DNA from: Leptolyngbya sp. BC1307
GTDB lineage: Bacteria; Cyanobacteriota; Cyanobacteriia; Phormidesmidales; Phormidesmidaceae
Assembly: GCF_002286735.1 (NCBI RefSeq)
Contig: NZ_NRTA01000007.1
Coordinates: 1 to 64,000, forward strand
Direction of reading: 5' to 3'
DNA: 64,000 nucleotides
Position numbers and translations under genes: made by a program. Position 1 is the stretch's first letter. Every line of letters starts with the position of its first letter. Below the pieces are notes generated by a model. The model saw nothing but the letters and a program-made list of their open reading frames with translations, had not been told where the DNA came from and did not search any database. This document shows, one piece after another, positions 55,941-64,000 of the stretch.

Positions 55941-56612
55941 TTGACCTATCTAAAACTTTTGCTGGTACGTCACGCCCAATCATTGGGTAATTGCCAGGGG
56001 CAACTGGAGGGGCAGTCCTCTACCGCGCTCTCTGCTGAGGGCCACCGGCAGGCCCAGTGCCTCACTCAGGCGCTAATGACCGCTAGTCGCCCGACTTATC
56101 TCTATAGCAGCCCGCTATTGCGCGCCATGCAGACGGCTCACTATCTGACTGAGGCTCTGCAGCCGCAAGACGATTTCTTTAAGCTTCAGCCAGATGCCGA
56201 TTTGCAGGAAATGCACCAGGGCATTTTTCAAGGCCTAACCTGGACAGAGGCTGAGGCTCACTATCCTGGCGTATGCGCTCAGCTTATGGCTACTTTAGCC
56301 TGGCAGCCGGTTCCCCAGGCAGAGTCAATAACGGCAGCTCGGTCTAGATCACAGCGGTGGCTTGACCGGGTGCTCAGCAATCACCAGCCGGGCGATGTGA
56401 TCTGGACCGTTTCTCATGAAGGGCTGATGCAGCAGCTAATCTCGGTGGTGATGGGTTGCGATCGCACCTGGAAGATACCGATTGCTCACACTGCTATCTT
56501 CGAATTCTGGCTGGCTGACACCCAATGGCAAAGGCTAACCCACGACCGCTATAACCCAGAGTATTGGCGGCTTCATCGCTTTAACGACTGTACGCACCTG
56601 AGCGATCGCTAG
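55941..56612 (+). CDS. Histidine phosphatase family protein
   Basis: LLVRHAQSLGN; SPLLRAMQTA; VSHEGLMQQL. Confidence 0.92.
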   Translation: MTYLKLLLVRHAQSLGNCQGQLEGQSSTALSAEGHRQAQCLTQALMTASRPTYLYSSPLLRAMQTAHYLTEALQPQDDFFKLQPDADLQEMHQGIFQGLTWTEAEAHYPGVCAQLMATLAWQPVPQAESITAARSRSQRWLDRVLSNHQPGDVIWTVSHEGLMQQLISVVMGCDRTWKIPIAHTAIFEFWLADTQWQRLTHDRYNPEYWRLHRFNDCTHLSDR

Positions 56613-56743
56613 CCCCTAGTCACTAGCCACTAGGAGGTCGGCTCCTTTCGCATTACTCGCATTACTTAAGGGCACAGTTCTGCGCCGTCCCACTTTTGCT
56701 ACACTGCTAAATGGTCTGCCCCAATTGCAGGTATCCTCTATAT

Positions 56744-56775
56744 GCTTAGGTCTATCGGGGCTTAGGTCTATCGGG
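56744..56775 (+). repeat. Perfect 16-bp x2 tandem repeat
   Basis: gcttaggtctatcggg twice. Confidence 0.97.
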
Positions 56776-56901
56776 CATTTGCTGGGCATTCATAAAATAG
56801 AGCAAACAGCATCTATAGAGCCAAGTACAGAGACAAGTACCGAATCTGTCTCAATTGATCCCCCGATTGCTGCCGTAGGCCAAACGTGAGGAGCCGCTAA
56901 C

Positions 56902-57879
56902 ATGACCCAGCCAGCCAGAGATACCTTTGGTCAAGCCCGCCAGGGCAGTGTGGCCGCCATCATTCACATCTTAAATGACCGGCTGATCAGCACAGGCATT
57001 CGCACTCGGGCGGTGGTCTCAGATGGCATGCTGCAAATTCTCTGTGAAGCGGCAACCGTTGAGCAGCTAGAGAAGGACCCCTTGATTGAGCAGGTGCGCC
57101 ATACGCTAGAGACGATTAGCCCGCAGCGGATAAAGAAGGTCAAAATTAACAGTCGCATCGTCAAAGAAGATCAGCTGCTGTGGATTGAAGAAATCAATCG
57201 CGACCCGGCTAAGGCGCTGCTGTGGTCTGAGGTGATTGTGCTCAAACGACCGTTTTTTATTGAGCGCTGGATTCGCGATCGCAATCTCAAACCCGCTGGC
57301 CCTGTCTTCAAAGACATCCGTGAACCTGAGCCAAGTAAGTTTGCTCTGCCGCTCCGCATTTTCGGAGGGATAGGACTGTTGCTGCTGTTGCTAGCCGCTG
57401 GTTGGTTTTTGCACAGGGATCTAGGCGGCGCGAATGCCGACCCTGTTGTCGTCGTACCTGCTAGCCCTGAGAGCAGGGTTGAACCGGCGGGTGCTGATGA
57501 TTTAGATGACGCCGCTGCCGATACCGTCAGTCAGGCGTCAGATGAGGATGCCTTTAATAATGCTGACCCCTCAGACGCTGACCTCTCAGACGCTGACTCC
57601 TCAGATTCAGAGGTCGTTGCTGAGGAGGCTGATAGCCCCGCTCCCGACGCCTTTGCCGAAGCCGTCCGCATCGCTGAGCAGGCTGCTATCGAAGGTCAGC
57701 GAGCGACCACTGCTAACGACTGGCTAGATCTGGCTGCTCGCTGGCAACAAGCCTCCGACCTGATGAGCGAGATTCCAGAAAGCAGCGCAGAATACGATAT
57801 TGCTCAAGACCGCATTCAGACCTACCAAACCAACAGCCAGGCGGCGCTGCGGCAAGCGACCGCTGCCCAAGAACGATAG
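56902..57879 (+). CDS. Hypothetical single-TM protein with acidic Asp/Ser-rich linker
   Basis: N-terminal domain IIHILNDRLISTGIRTRAVVSDGMLQILCEA; TM FGGIGLLLLLLAAGWFL; acidic repeats. Confidence 0.75.
   Translation: MTQPARDTFGQARQGSVAAIIHILNDRLISTGIRTRAVVSDGMLQILCEAATVEQLEKDPLIEQVRHTLETISPQRIKKVKINSRIVKEDQLLWIEEINRDPAKALLWSEVIVLKRPFFIERWIRDRNLKPAGPVFKDIREPEPSKFALPLRIFGGIGLLLLLLAAGWFLHRDLGGANADPVVVVPASPESRVEPAGADDLDDAAADTVSQASDEDAFNNADPSDADLSDADSSDSEVVAEEADSPAPDAFAEAVRIAEQAAIEGQRATTANDWLDLAARWQQASDLMSEIPESSAEYDIAQDRIQTYQTNSQAALRQATAAQER
57562..57606 (+). repeat. 15-bp x3 in-frame tandem repeat
   Basis: gctgacccctcagac / gctgacctctcagac / gctgactcctcagat. Confidence 0.93.
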
Positions 57880-57897
57880 GTTTACCTCAAGTGGCCA

Positions 57898-59616
57898 TCA
57901 CTCAATGCTGACACCGCGAAAGGTTTTGGCCTTGACTTTGGCAGCGACTGGAGAGCGATCAATCGTCTGCGATCGCACCCGGTGAGTTTGAAAGTACTTT
58001 TGCCATTCAGTCGGCGCGTTGAGCGTCTCGCCGCCATGCTGAGTCAGCCTTTTGCGCACCTGGCACAAAACGGGCGTGTTCACGCAGGCCCCTGAGATAA
58101 TCACCTGTCCCTTAGTCAGAGCGGGCAGCTCCTTCAGCAAATCCCGCCCCGCTGCCTCTACCCCATACTTCAGGCTTTCCTGATCGACCGGATTGACAAT
58201 CCGCATCAAAAATTGACTCATGCACTGAGAGAGCACATCTGAGTCAAGCTTGCCGGGTCGCTGCGTGATCAAACCGACCCCAAGCCCAAACTTGCGGCCC
58301 TCACTGAGAATAGTGCGCAAAACGGCTTTGCACCGCGAGGGCTCTTTAGCTGGGGCAAAACGATGGGCTTCTTCAATCAGAGTAAAAACCGGATAAGGCA
58401 GGTAATTTTCGTCCTCCTCACCGATTTTGTCCTTTTCGGTGTTGATCCGGGCTAGATAGCTCTGTCTCAGTACCGCTGCGCAGATTACCTGCTGCTCATC
58501 CTGGCTAATCTCGTTCATTTGCAGCACGGTCACCTGCCCCGGCTCAAATAAATCTTTAGGAGCTAGGTGATGAGTCTGATGGAAATATTGAGAATTAGCT
58601 AAGCGCTCCAGTTTCCACTCAATCGCTGGGGCAGAAGACCCTATTTTAGGAGCGCCTTCTTCGTCTTCCGAGGTGTCTGACTCGTAGACTGATGCGATTA
58701 AATCATCCATATTCCAGCGATATTCTCCTCCTCGGTTATGTTTTTTAAGCTTTCTAAAAGCTTTGCTGAGGATAGACTGCTGGCGATCACTCATCTCTGG
58801 GAGTAGCGTCAGTATATCGTGATAATCTAGCGACGAAATCCGAATGGTGATATCGTCTGGCGTCAAGATTTTCACTACGGGCGCGTAGCCATCGTCACCC
58901 CGAAAGTCTGGGTGTCCGCGCAGCTCTGCCAGGGTGCCATACTCCCCATGCGGGTCAAAAATCAGCACCGCCGCCCGGTTGTAAGGCTGCAAAAATTCTT
59001 CAATCAGCACCCCGGCGGTATAGCTTTTACCCGACCCGGTGCCCGCCAAAATCGCCATATGCGTACTGACCAGCTCCTTTACATCTAGCGCCACTGGCAC
59101 CGCGCCGTCTGGCCGCAGCAACAGTGAGCCTACTTGAGCTGATCCCACTTCACCTGGCTGCTTCTTATTCACCACTTGCAGCAGGGTCTGATCGTCGGTG
59201 ATGCAGACCTTTGCGCCTGGGTCTGGCGTCAGGCGAGGGTTGATAAAGCCTAGCGCTGGGTGAAAATACCCAATCACATCTACCGTTACCTCATAAATTT
59301 CTGGGTTGGGGTGAGAAAACCCGATCAGGGCGGCAATCGTCTCGGGGCTGATTTCGGTATCGGCAAAAATGCGGTCGGGCAGATGGTCACTCAGGCGACG
59401 GTCAGAGATTTTGCCCAAAATTTGCAGCGCCTTCTCTCCGCCCGGCTCAGCCACCTGATAGTAAACAAATTCGCCAATCTTGACCTGGCGGTTGTTCGCA
59501 GTGATAAATACGTACTGATTGCCGTTCTCCCCTGGCCCTTTGACCGTGCCAATGACGCAGGGCTGAGCATTTGCTGAGGCTTTAACCACTTTGACCGTTA
59601 CCGTTGAGCTACACAC
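57898..59616 (-). CDS. HerA-like (DUF87) ATP-binding protein
   Basis: Walker A ILAGTGSGKSYTAGVLIEEFL; FTLIEEAHRFAP Walker B; SEGRKFGLGVGLITQRPGKLD. Confidence 0.9.
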   Translation of the reverse strand: MCSSTVTVKVVKASANAQPCVIGTVKGPGENGNQYVFITANNRQVKIGEFVYYQVAEPGGEKALQILGKISDRRLSDHLPDRIFADTEISPETIAALIGFSHPNPEIYEVTVDVIGYFHPALGFINPRLTPDPGAKVCITDDQTLLQVVNKKQPGEVGSAQVGSLLLRPDGAVPVALDVKELVSTHMAILAGTGSGKSYTAGVLIEEFLQPYNRAAVLIFDPHGEYGTLAELRGHPDFRGDDGYAPVVKILTPDDITIRISSLDYHDILTLLPEMSDRQQSILSKAFRKLKKHNRGGEYRWNMDDLIASVYESDTSEDEEGAPKIGSSAPAIEWKLERLANSQYFHQTHHLAPKDLFEPGQVTVLQMNEISQDEQQVICAAVLRQSYLARINTEKDKIGEEDENYLPYPVFTLIEEAHRFAPAKEPSRCKAVLRTILSEGRKFGLGVGLITQRPGKLDSDVLSQCMSQFLMRIVNPVDQESLKYGVEAAGRDLLKELPALTKGQVIISGACVNTPVLCQVRKRLTQHGGETLNAPTEWQKYFQTHRVRSQTIDRSPVAAKVKAKTFRGVSIE

Positions 59617-59921
59617 ATCTCACTGACGTTTATAGCAGTTCCTGCCCGGCTTCGCTTGGCTCACCCATACAAATTTACTATTCGGTCTTTATCCAGTCTC
59701 AATCCGATTGGCGCAATTGCTCTGGTGCAGGAGGCTGCTGGTAGTCCTGATCCGGTGCGATCGCGGATGGAAAACAGCTATAGCCCGCCGTTAAAATAAA
59801 CAGACGAACAAACCTGCTGCTCAAACTTGTAAAAACTGTCTATAGCTATTCGCTTTGATAAGAAAGCTTGCTATTCTAAGCTAAGGTCCTTTTCGCCTCG
59901 TACCGCAGACTTTTTGAGATT

Positions 59922-60539
59922 TTGGACATACCTGTGTACAACTCGCTATCTCCCTACCAAGAGCCCGTTGATCCAGACGCTCAGTTAGCAGCTGAGCTCA
60001 AAGAAGCTGCCCGCGTCAATGGCCTTGCTTCCGACGGCAAGGAGATGGATGCGGCCCATATCGAAGTCTCTACCGAGAAGCGTTCGGCTAGAGAGCGGCG
60101 CATTTTAGCATCGGTCATCATTCCTCAGCCCGTTGAACAGGTGTGGCAGGTAATTACTGACTATGAGCACCTAGCTGACTTTGTGCCCAATCTAACCGCT
60201 AGCAGGCTGCTGCCCAACACAGAGGGGCGCATTCGTCTAGAGCAGATTGGCGCTCAGTGCTTTCTCAAGGTCAAGTTCTGCGCCCGGGTCGTGCTAGAGA
60301 TGACCGAAAACTTTCCTCACGAGCTGGGCTTCGCCATGAAAGAGGGCGACTTTCAGCACTTTGATGGGGTTTGGCAACTGCGACCGACTGCCGACTCACA
60401 GGGCACTCATCTGTCTTACGATTTGTTAGTGAAGCCGCCTCGGGCAATGCCAGTCGCCATTATCGAGCGTCACATTCGCCACAACATCACTGCCAACCTG
60501 CTAGCAATTCGGCAGCGCACGTTAGAACTTGCAATCTGA
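59922..60539 (+). CDS. SRPBCC family (polyketide cyclase/dehydrase-like) protein
   Basis: IPQPVEQVWQVITDYEHLADFVPNLTASRLL; start may be internal. Confidence 0.85.
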   Translation: MDIPVYNSLSPYQEPVDPDAQLAAELKEAARVNGLASDGKEMDAAHIEVSTEKRSARERRILASVIIPQPVEQVWQVITDYEHLADFVPNLTASRLLPNTEGRIRLEQIGAQCFLKVKFCARVVLEMTENFPHELGFAMKEGDFQHFDGVWQLRPTADSQGTHLSYDLLVKPPRAMPVAIIERHIRHNITANLLAIRQRTLELAI

Positions 60540-60645
60540 CAGGTCTCATTTAAGGTAGGCCGTTCAGGTCGATAAACCGCTTCTAGGCGATCGCCCAGGA
60601 GCGGTTTTAGCTGTGCGGTTTTTTAGCTTTAATCAAGCCAGAACC

Positions 60646-60681
60646 AAAAAAAGTTCCAAGCATCAAAAGACGCTGTGGAAC
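60646..60681 (-). terminator. Terminator of tRNA-Glu
   Basis: On minus strand GTTCCAcAGC...GCTTGGAACTTTTTTT. Confidence 0.7.
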
Positions 60682-60718
60682 CTTTTACTTGGAGCTTTTT
60701 TACTGAAGCTTTTTTACA

Positions 60719-60791
60719 TACCCCCAGGGGAATTCGAATCCCCGTCGCCTCCGTGAAAGGGAGGTGTCCTAGGCCTCTAGACGATGGGGGC
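60719..60791 (-). tRNA. tRNA-Glu (TTC)
   Basis: GCCCCCATCGTCTAGAGGCCTAGGACACCTCCCTTTCACGGAGGCGACGGGGATTCGAATCCCC-type cloverleaf, acceptor GCCCCCA/TGGGGGT+A. Confidence 0.97.
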
Positions 60792-60904
60792 GTATGTTTC
60801 AGACCTTTATTAAGATACCTGCTATTTGCACATTGTGTCAAACCCGAAATATCGCTTTCGAGCTAGCGCTACCCTGAGGCAACCCAGGGTAGCGAGCAGC
60901 CTAC

Positions 60905-61183
60905 CTAAGCCAGACGATGGGAGTTGCGTAGGCGAATGAGCTGACGCCGCATCGCCGGAGAAGCCTGGCCAACATCATGCAGCTGCTGAATGGCGACCTG
61001 ACTATCCAACGTTTCTAGATATTCATCGCTGCCGTAGGCAAAGGCATCTACAAGGGTCTCTACCAGCTCTTCGCGATTTGCCATGGTTAACTGCTCTTCG
61101 ATGATACGAAACTTGAGACGCACCTCGCATTCGTAGATGCCAATATCACTATCAGGTAGAATTTGATTCGTTGAACTTTCCAT
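60905..61183 (-). CDS. Small protein resembling the Npun_R1517 family (heterocyst-associated regulator annotation)
   Basis: IYECEVRLKFRIIEEQ...REELVETLVDAFAYGSDEYLETL...SPAMRRQLIRLRN. Confidence 0.6.
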   Translation of the reverse strand: MESSTNQILPDSDIGIYECEVRLKFRIIEEQLTMANREELVETLVDAFAYGSDEYLETLDSQVAIQQLHDVGQASPAMRRQLIRLRNSHRLA

Positions 61184-62105
61184 GTCTTAAAGTTGAGTTC
61201 CGCAGACTATATGATTCGAAGAATTCGGCAGACTGTAATTCAGCTGTCTGAATGCTTGATTGGCAATATAAAGCTTTCCAAGATCAGACTGTCTGAGTAA
61301 CTATTGAATTCCCTTGATCTCCGCCGAGATAACACCTTGAGAAGTTGATATGATAGGCTTTCTCATCTCTTCATAGAATCAATACTGCTCGATAGATGGA
61401 GAAAAAGGGAGCGTATCAAAATCCGTTTTGCCAACGTTTTTATACTGACTATTTTTAGAGATGTACGGATAGGTTTTCAGCGATCTGGGTTGACTCTAGA
61501 TAGTAATTTGAAGTCAATAAAAAGGTTGTCTTTCTTTCTCGGTGATTAGCGCAATGTAACGTTTAAGCCAATGATTGTACAGATATTCTCTGATTTATCG
61601 GTGGGATTGAATACAGCCTGAATAATCCGGACGCAGACATAGGCAGTAAATTTACTTTCAATCGGGCAATAATACCTGCACCTTGGGGATTGCTTCGTTC
61701 AAAGTATTAAGTTGAACCTATGAACACTGTTTGTGAATACGTACATGGAACAGCTTTTTGTGTGAAGCCAAGCTGCAATCTTTCCGAAAATCCACTCAAG
61801 CGCTTTTTCTGGCTGACTTCTCTACTTTTCTACTTTAAAATTCTTATGCAGATAGCCAGCCGATGACTGAGGCAGCCTGTACTTTTTCAAAGGCCCCAGG
61901 CACGATTTTTGCTGTTCTATGTGGCCTCCAGATAGGTAAGAGCCCCTATCTCAAATATTGGCAACTGACCGCTTTTATAGGTAAATTGATGGTCGCACTG
62001 ATTGTTTTGCTGTCGTTATCAGCTAGTCGTGGCGTCATCTGATGGCTGGTTTTTCGAATAGAATGATGAGCGTTAGCAGAAATTGCAGAGCGGATGGGGT
62101 AATTC

Positions 62106-62693
62106 TTGCCAAAATATTCTCCTGAGCGGCCACAGATAGAGCCCTTGAGCAGACCTCAACTGCTAGCTGCAATGGCAGCAACCGCGCTGATCTTGCTGCT
62201 AATTGCGCGCGTGTGGCTATTTTTTGAGCCGTTCCTTTTCCCGATCGCGCTGAATTGGCAGGATGCGAGCATTGGGGTTGGGTTGGGCTTAGGTATCTCG
62301 GCGGTCAGTATGCTGGTTTATCGGCTGTGGCCTGCCTACCGTCAGAGCGCTGATTTCTATCTGTCGTTTGTCTTAGCGCCGCTATTGCCCACCGACTCTA
62401 TCTGGGTAGGGCTCTTGCCGGGAATGAGTGAAGAGCTTTTGTTTCGCGGCGTTATGCTGCCTGCAATCGGACTAAATGCGACGGGGCTGGTGGTCTCTAG
62501 TCTGTGTTTTGGCGTGCTGCATATGTCTAACCGGCAGCAATGGTCATATGCTATCTGGGCAACCCTGGTCGGTTTGATGTTGGGCGGCAGTGCGCTGGTG
62601 ACGGGTAATCTGCTGGTGCCCATGGTGGCGCATATCGTGACTAATTTTATCTCTAGTTTTTTGTGGCAGATGTATCGGCGGCGGTCGATTTAG
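62106..62693 (+). CDS. CPBP family intramembrane glutamic endopeptidase
   Basis: GMSEELLFRGVMLPAIG; CFGVLHMSN; HIVTNF. Confidence 0.9.
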   Translation: MPKYSPERPQIEPLSRPQLLAAMAATALILLLIARVWLFFEPFLFPIALNWQDASIGVGLGLGISAVSMLVYRLWPAYRQSADFYLSFVLAPLLPTDSIWVGLLPGMSEELLFRGVMLPAIGLNATGLVVSSLCFGVLHMSNRQQWSYAIWATLVGLMLGGSALVTGNLLVPMVAHIVTNFISSFLWQMYRRRSI

Positions 62694-62725
62694 TCAGTCG
62701 ATTTAGCCAGTCGATTTAGCCAGTC
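62687..62725 (+). repeat. 13-bp tandem repeat (3 full units plus partial 4th) covering CPBP gene stop codon
   Basis: gatttagtcagtc / gatttagccagtc / gatttagccagtc / gattta...; TAG stop at 62691-62693 in unit 1. Confidence 0.96.
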
Positions 62726-62750
62726 GATTTAATCGGCAGCACCACTTTGC

Positions 62751-63773
62751 TTACAGCGCTACCGGACTAGCGTGATGATCAGCTGTTTGCTGACGTTGCA
62801 AAACAACGGCGGCAGCTTCGGTCACTTGGTCGAGCGCTGCAGCAACGACCTCGGCCCCTGCTCCTGTCTGAGAGGCCCGCTCAGTAATGTAGCGCTTCCA
62901 GATGCGGCTGCCGGGCCGACCGTGAAAGAGGTGCATCATATGGCGAGTGATGCTGTTGAGCTTGAGCCCCCGGCTGGTCCAGTGGTCGATGTAGGGCAGC
63001 ATGGCCTGCACAATCTGGTGGCGGGTCGGGGGTACGGTATCGTCGCCAAAAAATTCTCGGTCAGCATGAGCAAATAAGTAGGGATTGTCATAGGCGGCGC
63101 GACCCACCATCACAGCGTCTACGGAAGATAGCTGCGTTTTGACCTGCTCAAGGGTTTTAAAGCCACCATTGATTTCGATCTGTAGATGGGGAAAATCTTG
63201 CTTGAGGCGGTGAACATCGCTGTAGCGCAGTGGCGGTACGGTGCGGTTGTCTTTGGGGCTGAGCCCTTGCAGCCAGGCTTTGCGCGCGTGAACGCTAAAG
63301 CGCTGACACCCAGTTGCCGAGACCACGCTGACAAAATGGGCCATGTCTTCGTAGCGGTCAAGGTCGTCAATGCCGATGCGGTGCTTGACGCTGACGGGCA
63401 GTGGCGTAGCGGCCCTCATGGCGGCGATGCAGTCGGCGACGCGCTCGGGTTGGGCCATCAGGCAAGCGCCAAAGTTGCCGGTCTGGACGCGATCGCTTGG
63501 ACAGCCCACATTTAAGTTAATCTCGCTGTAGCCAAACTCTGAGGCGACCCGGGCGCAGTGAGCTAGCATCTGTGGGTCGTCACCACCGACCTGGAGCACC
63601 AGCGGGTTTTCATCAGCGGTGAAGCCCAACAGTTTCTCTGGGTCGCCGTGGCGGATGGCCATGCTGGTGACCATTTCTGTATAGAGCAGCGTGCGCCGCG
63701 TGATCTGCCGCATGAAATAGCGATAGTGGCGGTCGGTGCGATCCATCATGGGCGCGATACTCAGCGGCAGCAT
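62751..63773 (-). CDS. dusA: tRNA-dihydrouridine(20/20a) synthase DusA
   Basis: LSIAPMMDRTDRHYRYFMRQITRRTLLYTEMVTSMAI; NLNVGCPSDRVQTGNFGACLM; NGGFKTLEQ. Confidence 0.97.
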   Translation of the reverse strand: MLPLSIAPMMDRTDRHYRYFMRQITRRTLLYTEMVTSMAIRHGDPEKLLGFTADENPLVLQVGGDDPQMLAHCARVASEFGYSEINLNVGCPSDRVQTGNFGACLMAQPERVADCIAAMRAATPLPVSVKHRIGIDDLDRYEDMAHFVSVVSATGCQRFSVHARKAWLQGLSPKDNRTVPPLRYSDVHRLKQDFPHLQIEINGGFKTLEQVKTQLSSVDAVMVGRAAYDNPYLFAHADREFFGDDTVPPTRHQIVQAMLPYIDHWTSRGLKLNSITRHMMHLFHGRPGSRIWKRYITERASQTGAGAEVVAAALDQVTEAAAVVLQRQQTADHHASPVAL

Positions 63774-63788
63774 CGTTGTTTTCTCCTG

Positions 63789-64000
63789 CTAAAGGCGGTC
63801 GGACGAACTATTAGTTGAGCTATCTACAGCGTCTATGAAAGCGAGTGCCCGCTGCGGCTGGCCCCATAGCACTCGCTCATGCTTGTAAATCACCATACCG
63901 GGCAGGGCTCCTTTGGGCTTATATACATTTTTGGGCTCGGTGTAGACAACGGGTACTTGATCAGACTGCCGCGCCCGGCTGTAATAGGCTGCCAGACTAG
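63789..64000 (-). CDS. C-terminal fragment of NFACT/RqcH-family protein (runs off window)
   Basis: Translated by hand: SLAAYYSRARQSDQVPVVYTEPKNVYKPKGALPGMVIYKHERVLWGQPQRALAFIDAVDSSTNSSSDRL*; VYTEPKNVYKPKGALPGMV is typical of NFACT C-termini. Confidence 0.8.
   Translation of the reverse strand, partial: SLAAYYSRARQSDQVPVVYTEPKNVYKPKGALPGMVIYKHERVLWGQPQRALAFIDAVDSSTNSSSDRL

Noticed and set aside
61863-62042. 59-aa ORF MTEAACTFSKAPGTIFAVLCGLQIGKSPYLKYWQLTAFIGKLMVALIVLLSLSASRGVI in the gene-free region
   Set aside because: No clear RBS or family resemblance; may be chance. Kept only as a note

Overview
The window is a chromosomal segment of a phycobilisome-containing cyanobacterium. Gene content is typical: atp operon, apcE-apcA-apcB-apcC, psaC, ndhM, ycf54, crtE, HLIP and cyAbrB, with frequent HIP1 octamers (GCGATCGC). 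Most of it is housekeeping: ATP synthase F0/alpha/gamma, phycobilisome core, cobalamin genes (cbiET, cobH), folD, crtE, ndk, def, ftsX, psaC, acpP, fabF, tkt, glgA, hemC, ndhM, dusA, two tRNAs, and the 3' end of an rqcH/NFACT gene at the right edge. Accessory parts are: an exopolysaccharide/cyanoexosortase A locus (about 21.2-28.2 kb); a GIY-YIG/DUF4357 nuclease next to gene remnants (39.5-40.9 kb); a di-heme oxidoreductase plus imelysin pair with a candidate Fur box (42.5-45.2 kb); and a translationally coupled zinc-ribbon/PP2C phosphatase plus CHAT-FHA caspase-like protein (51.0-55.2 kb). The signals I consider most worth follow-up are: (1) at least twelve independent short tandem duplications (mostly 13-16 bp units), several copying gene ends including the stop codon, with all ORF-internal ones in frame; (2) a 156-bp MITE-like element with 16-bp perfect TIRs and AAT target duplications whose right TIR seems to supply the ribosome-binding site of a lipoprotein gene; (3) the PP2C/CHAT-FHA module. 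Family calls come from motif recognition by eye; no database searches were run.
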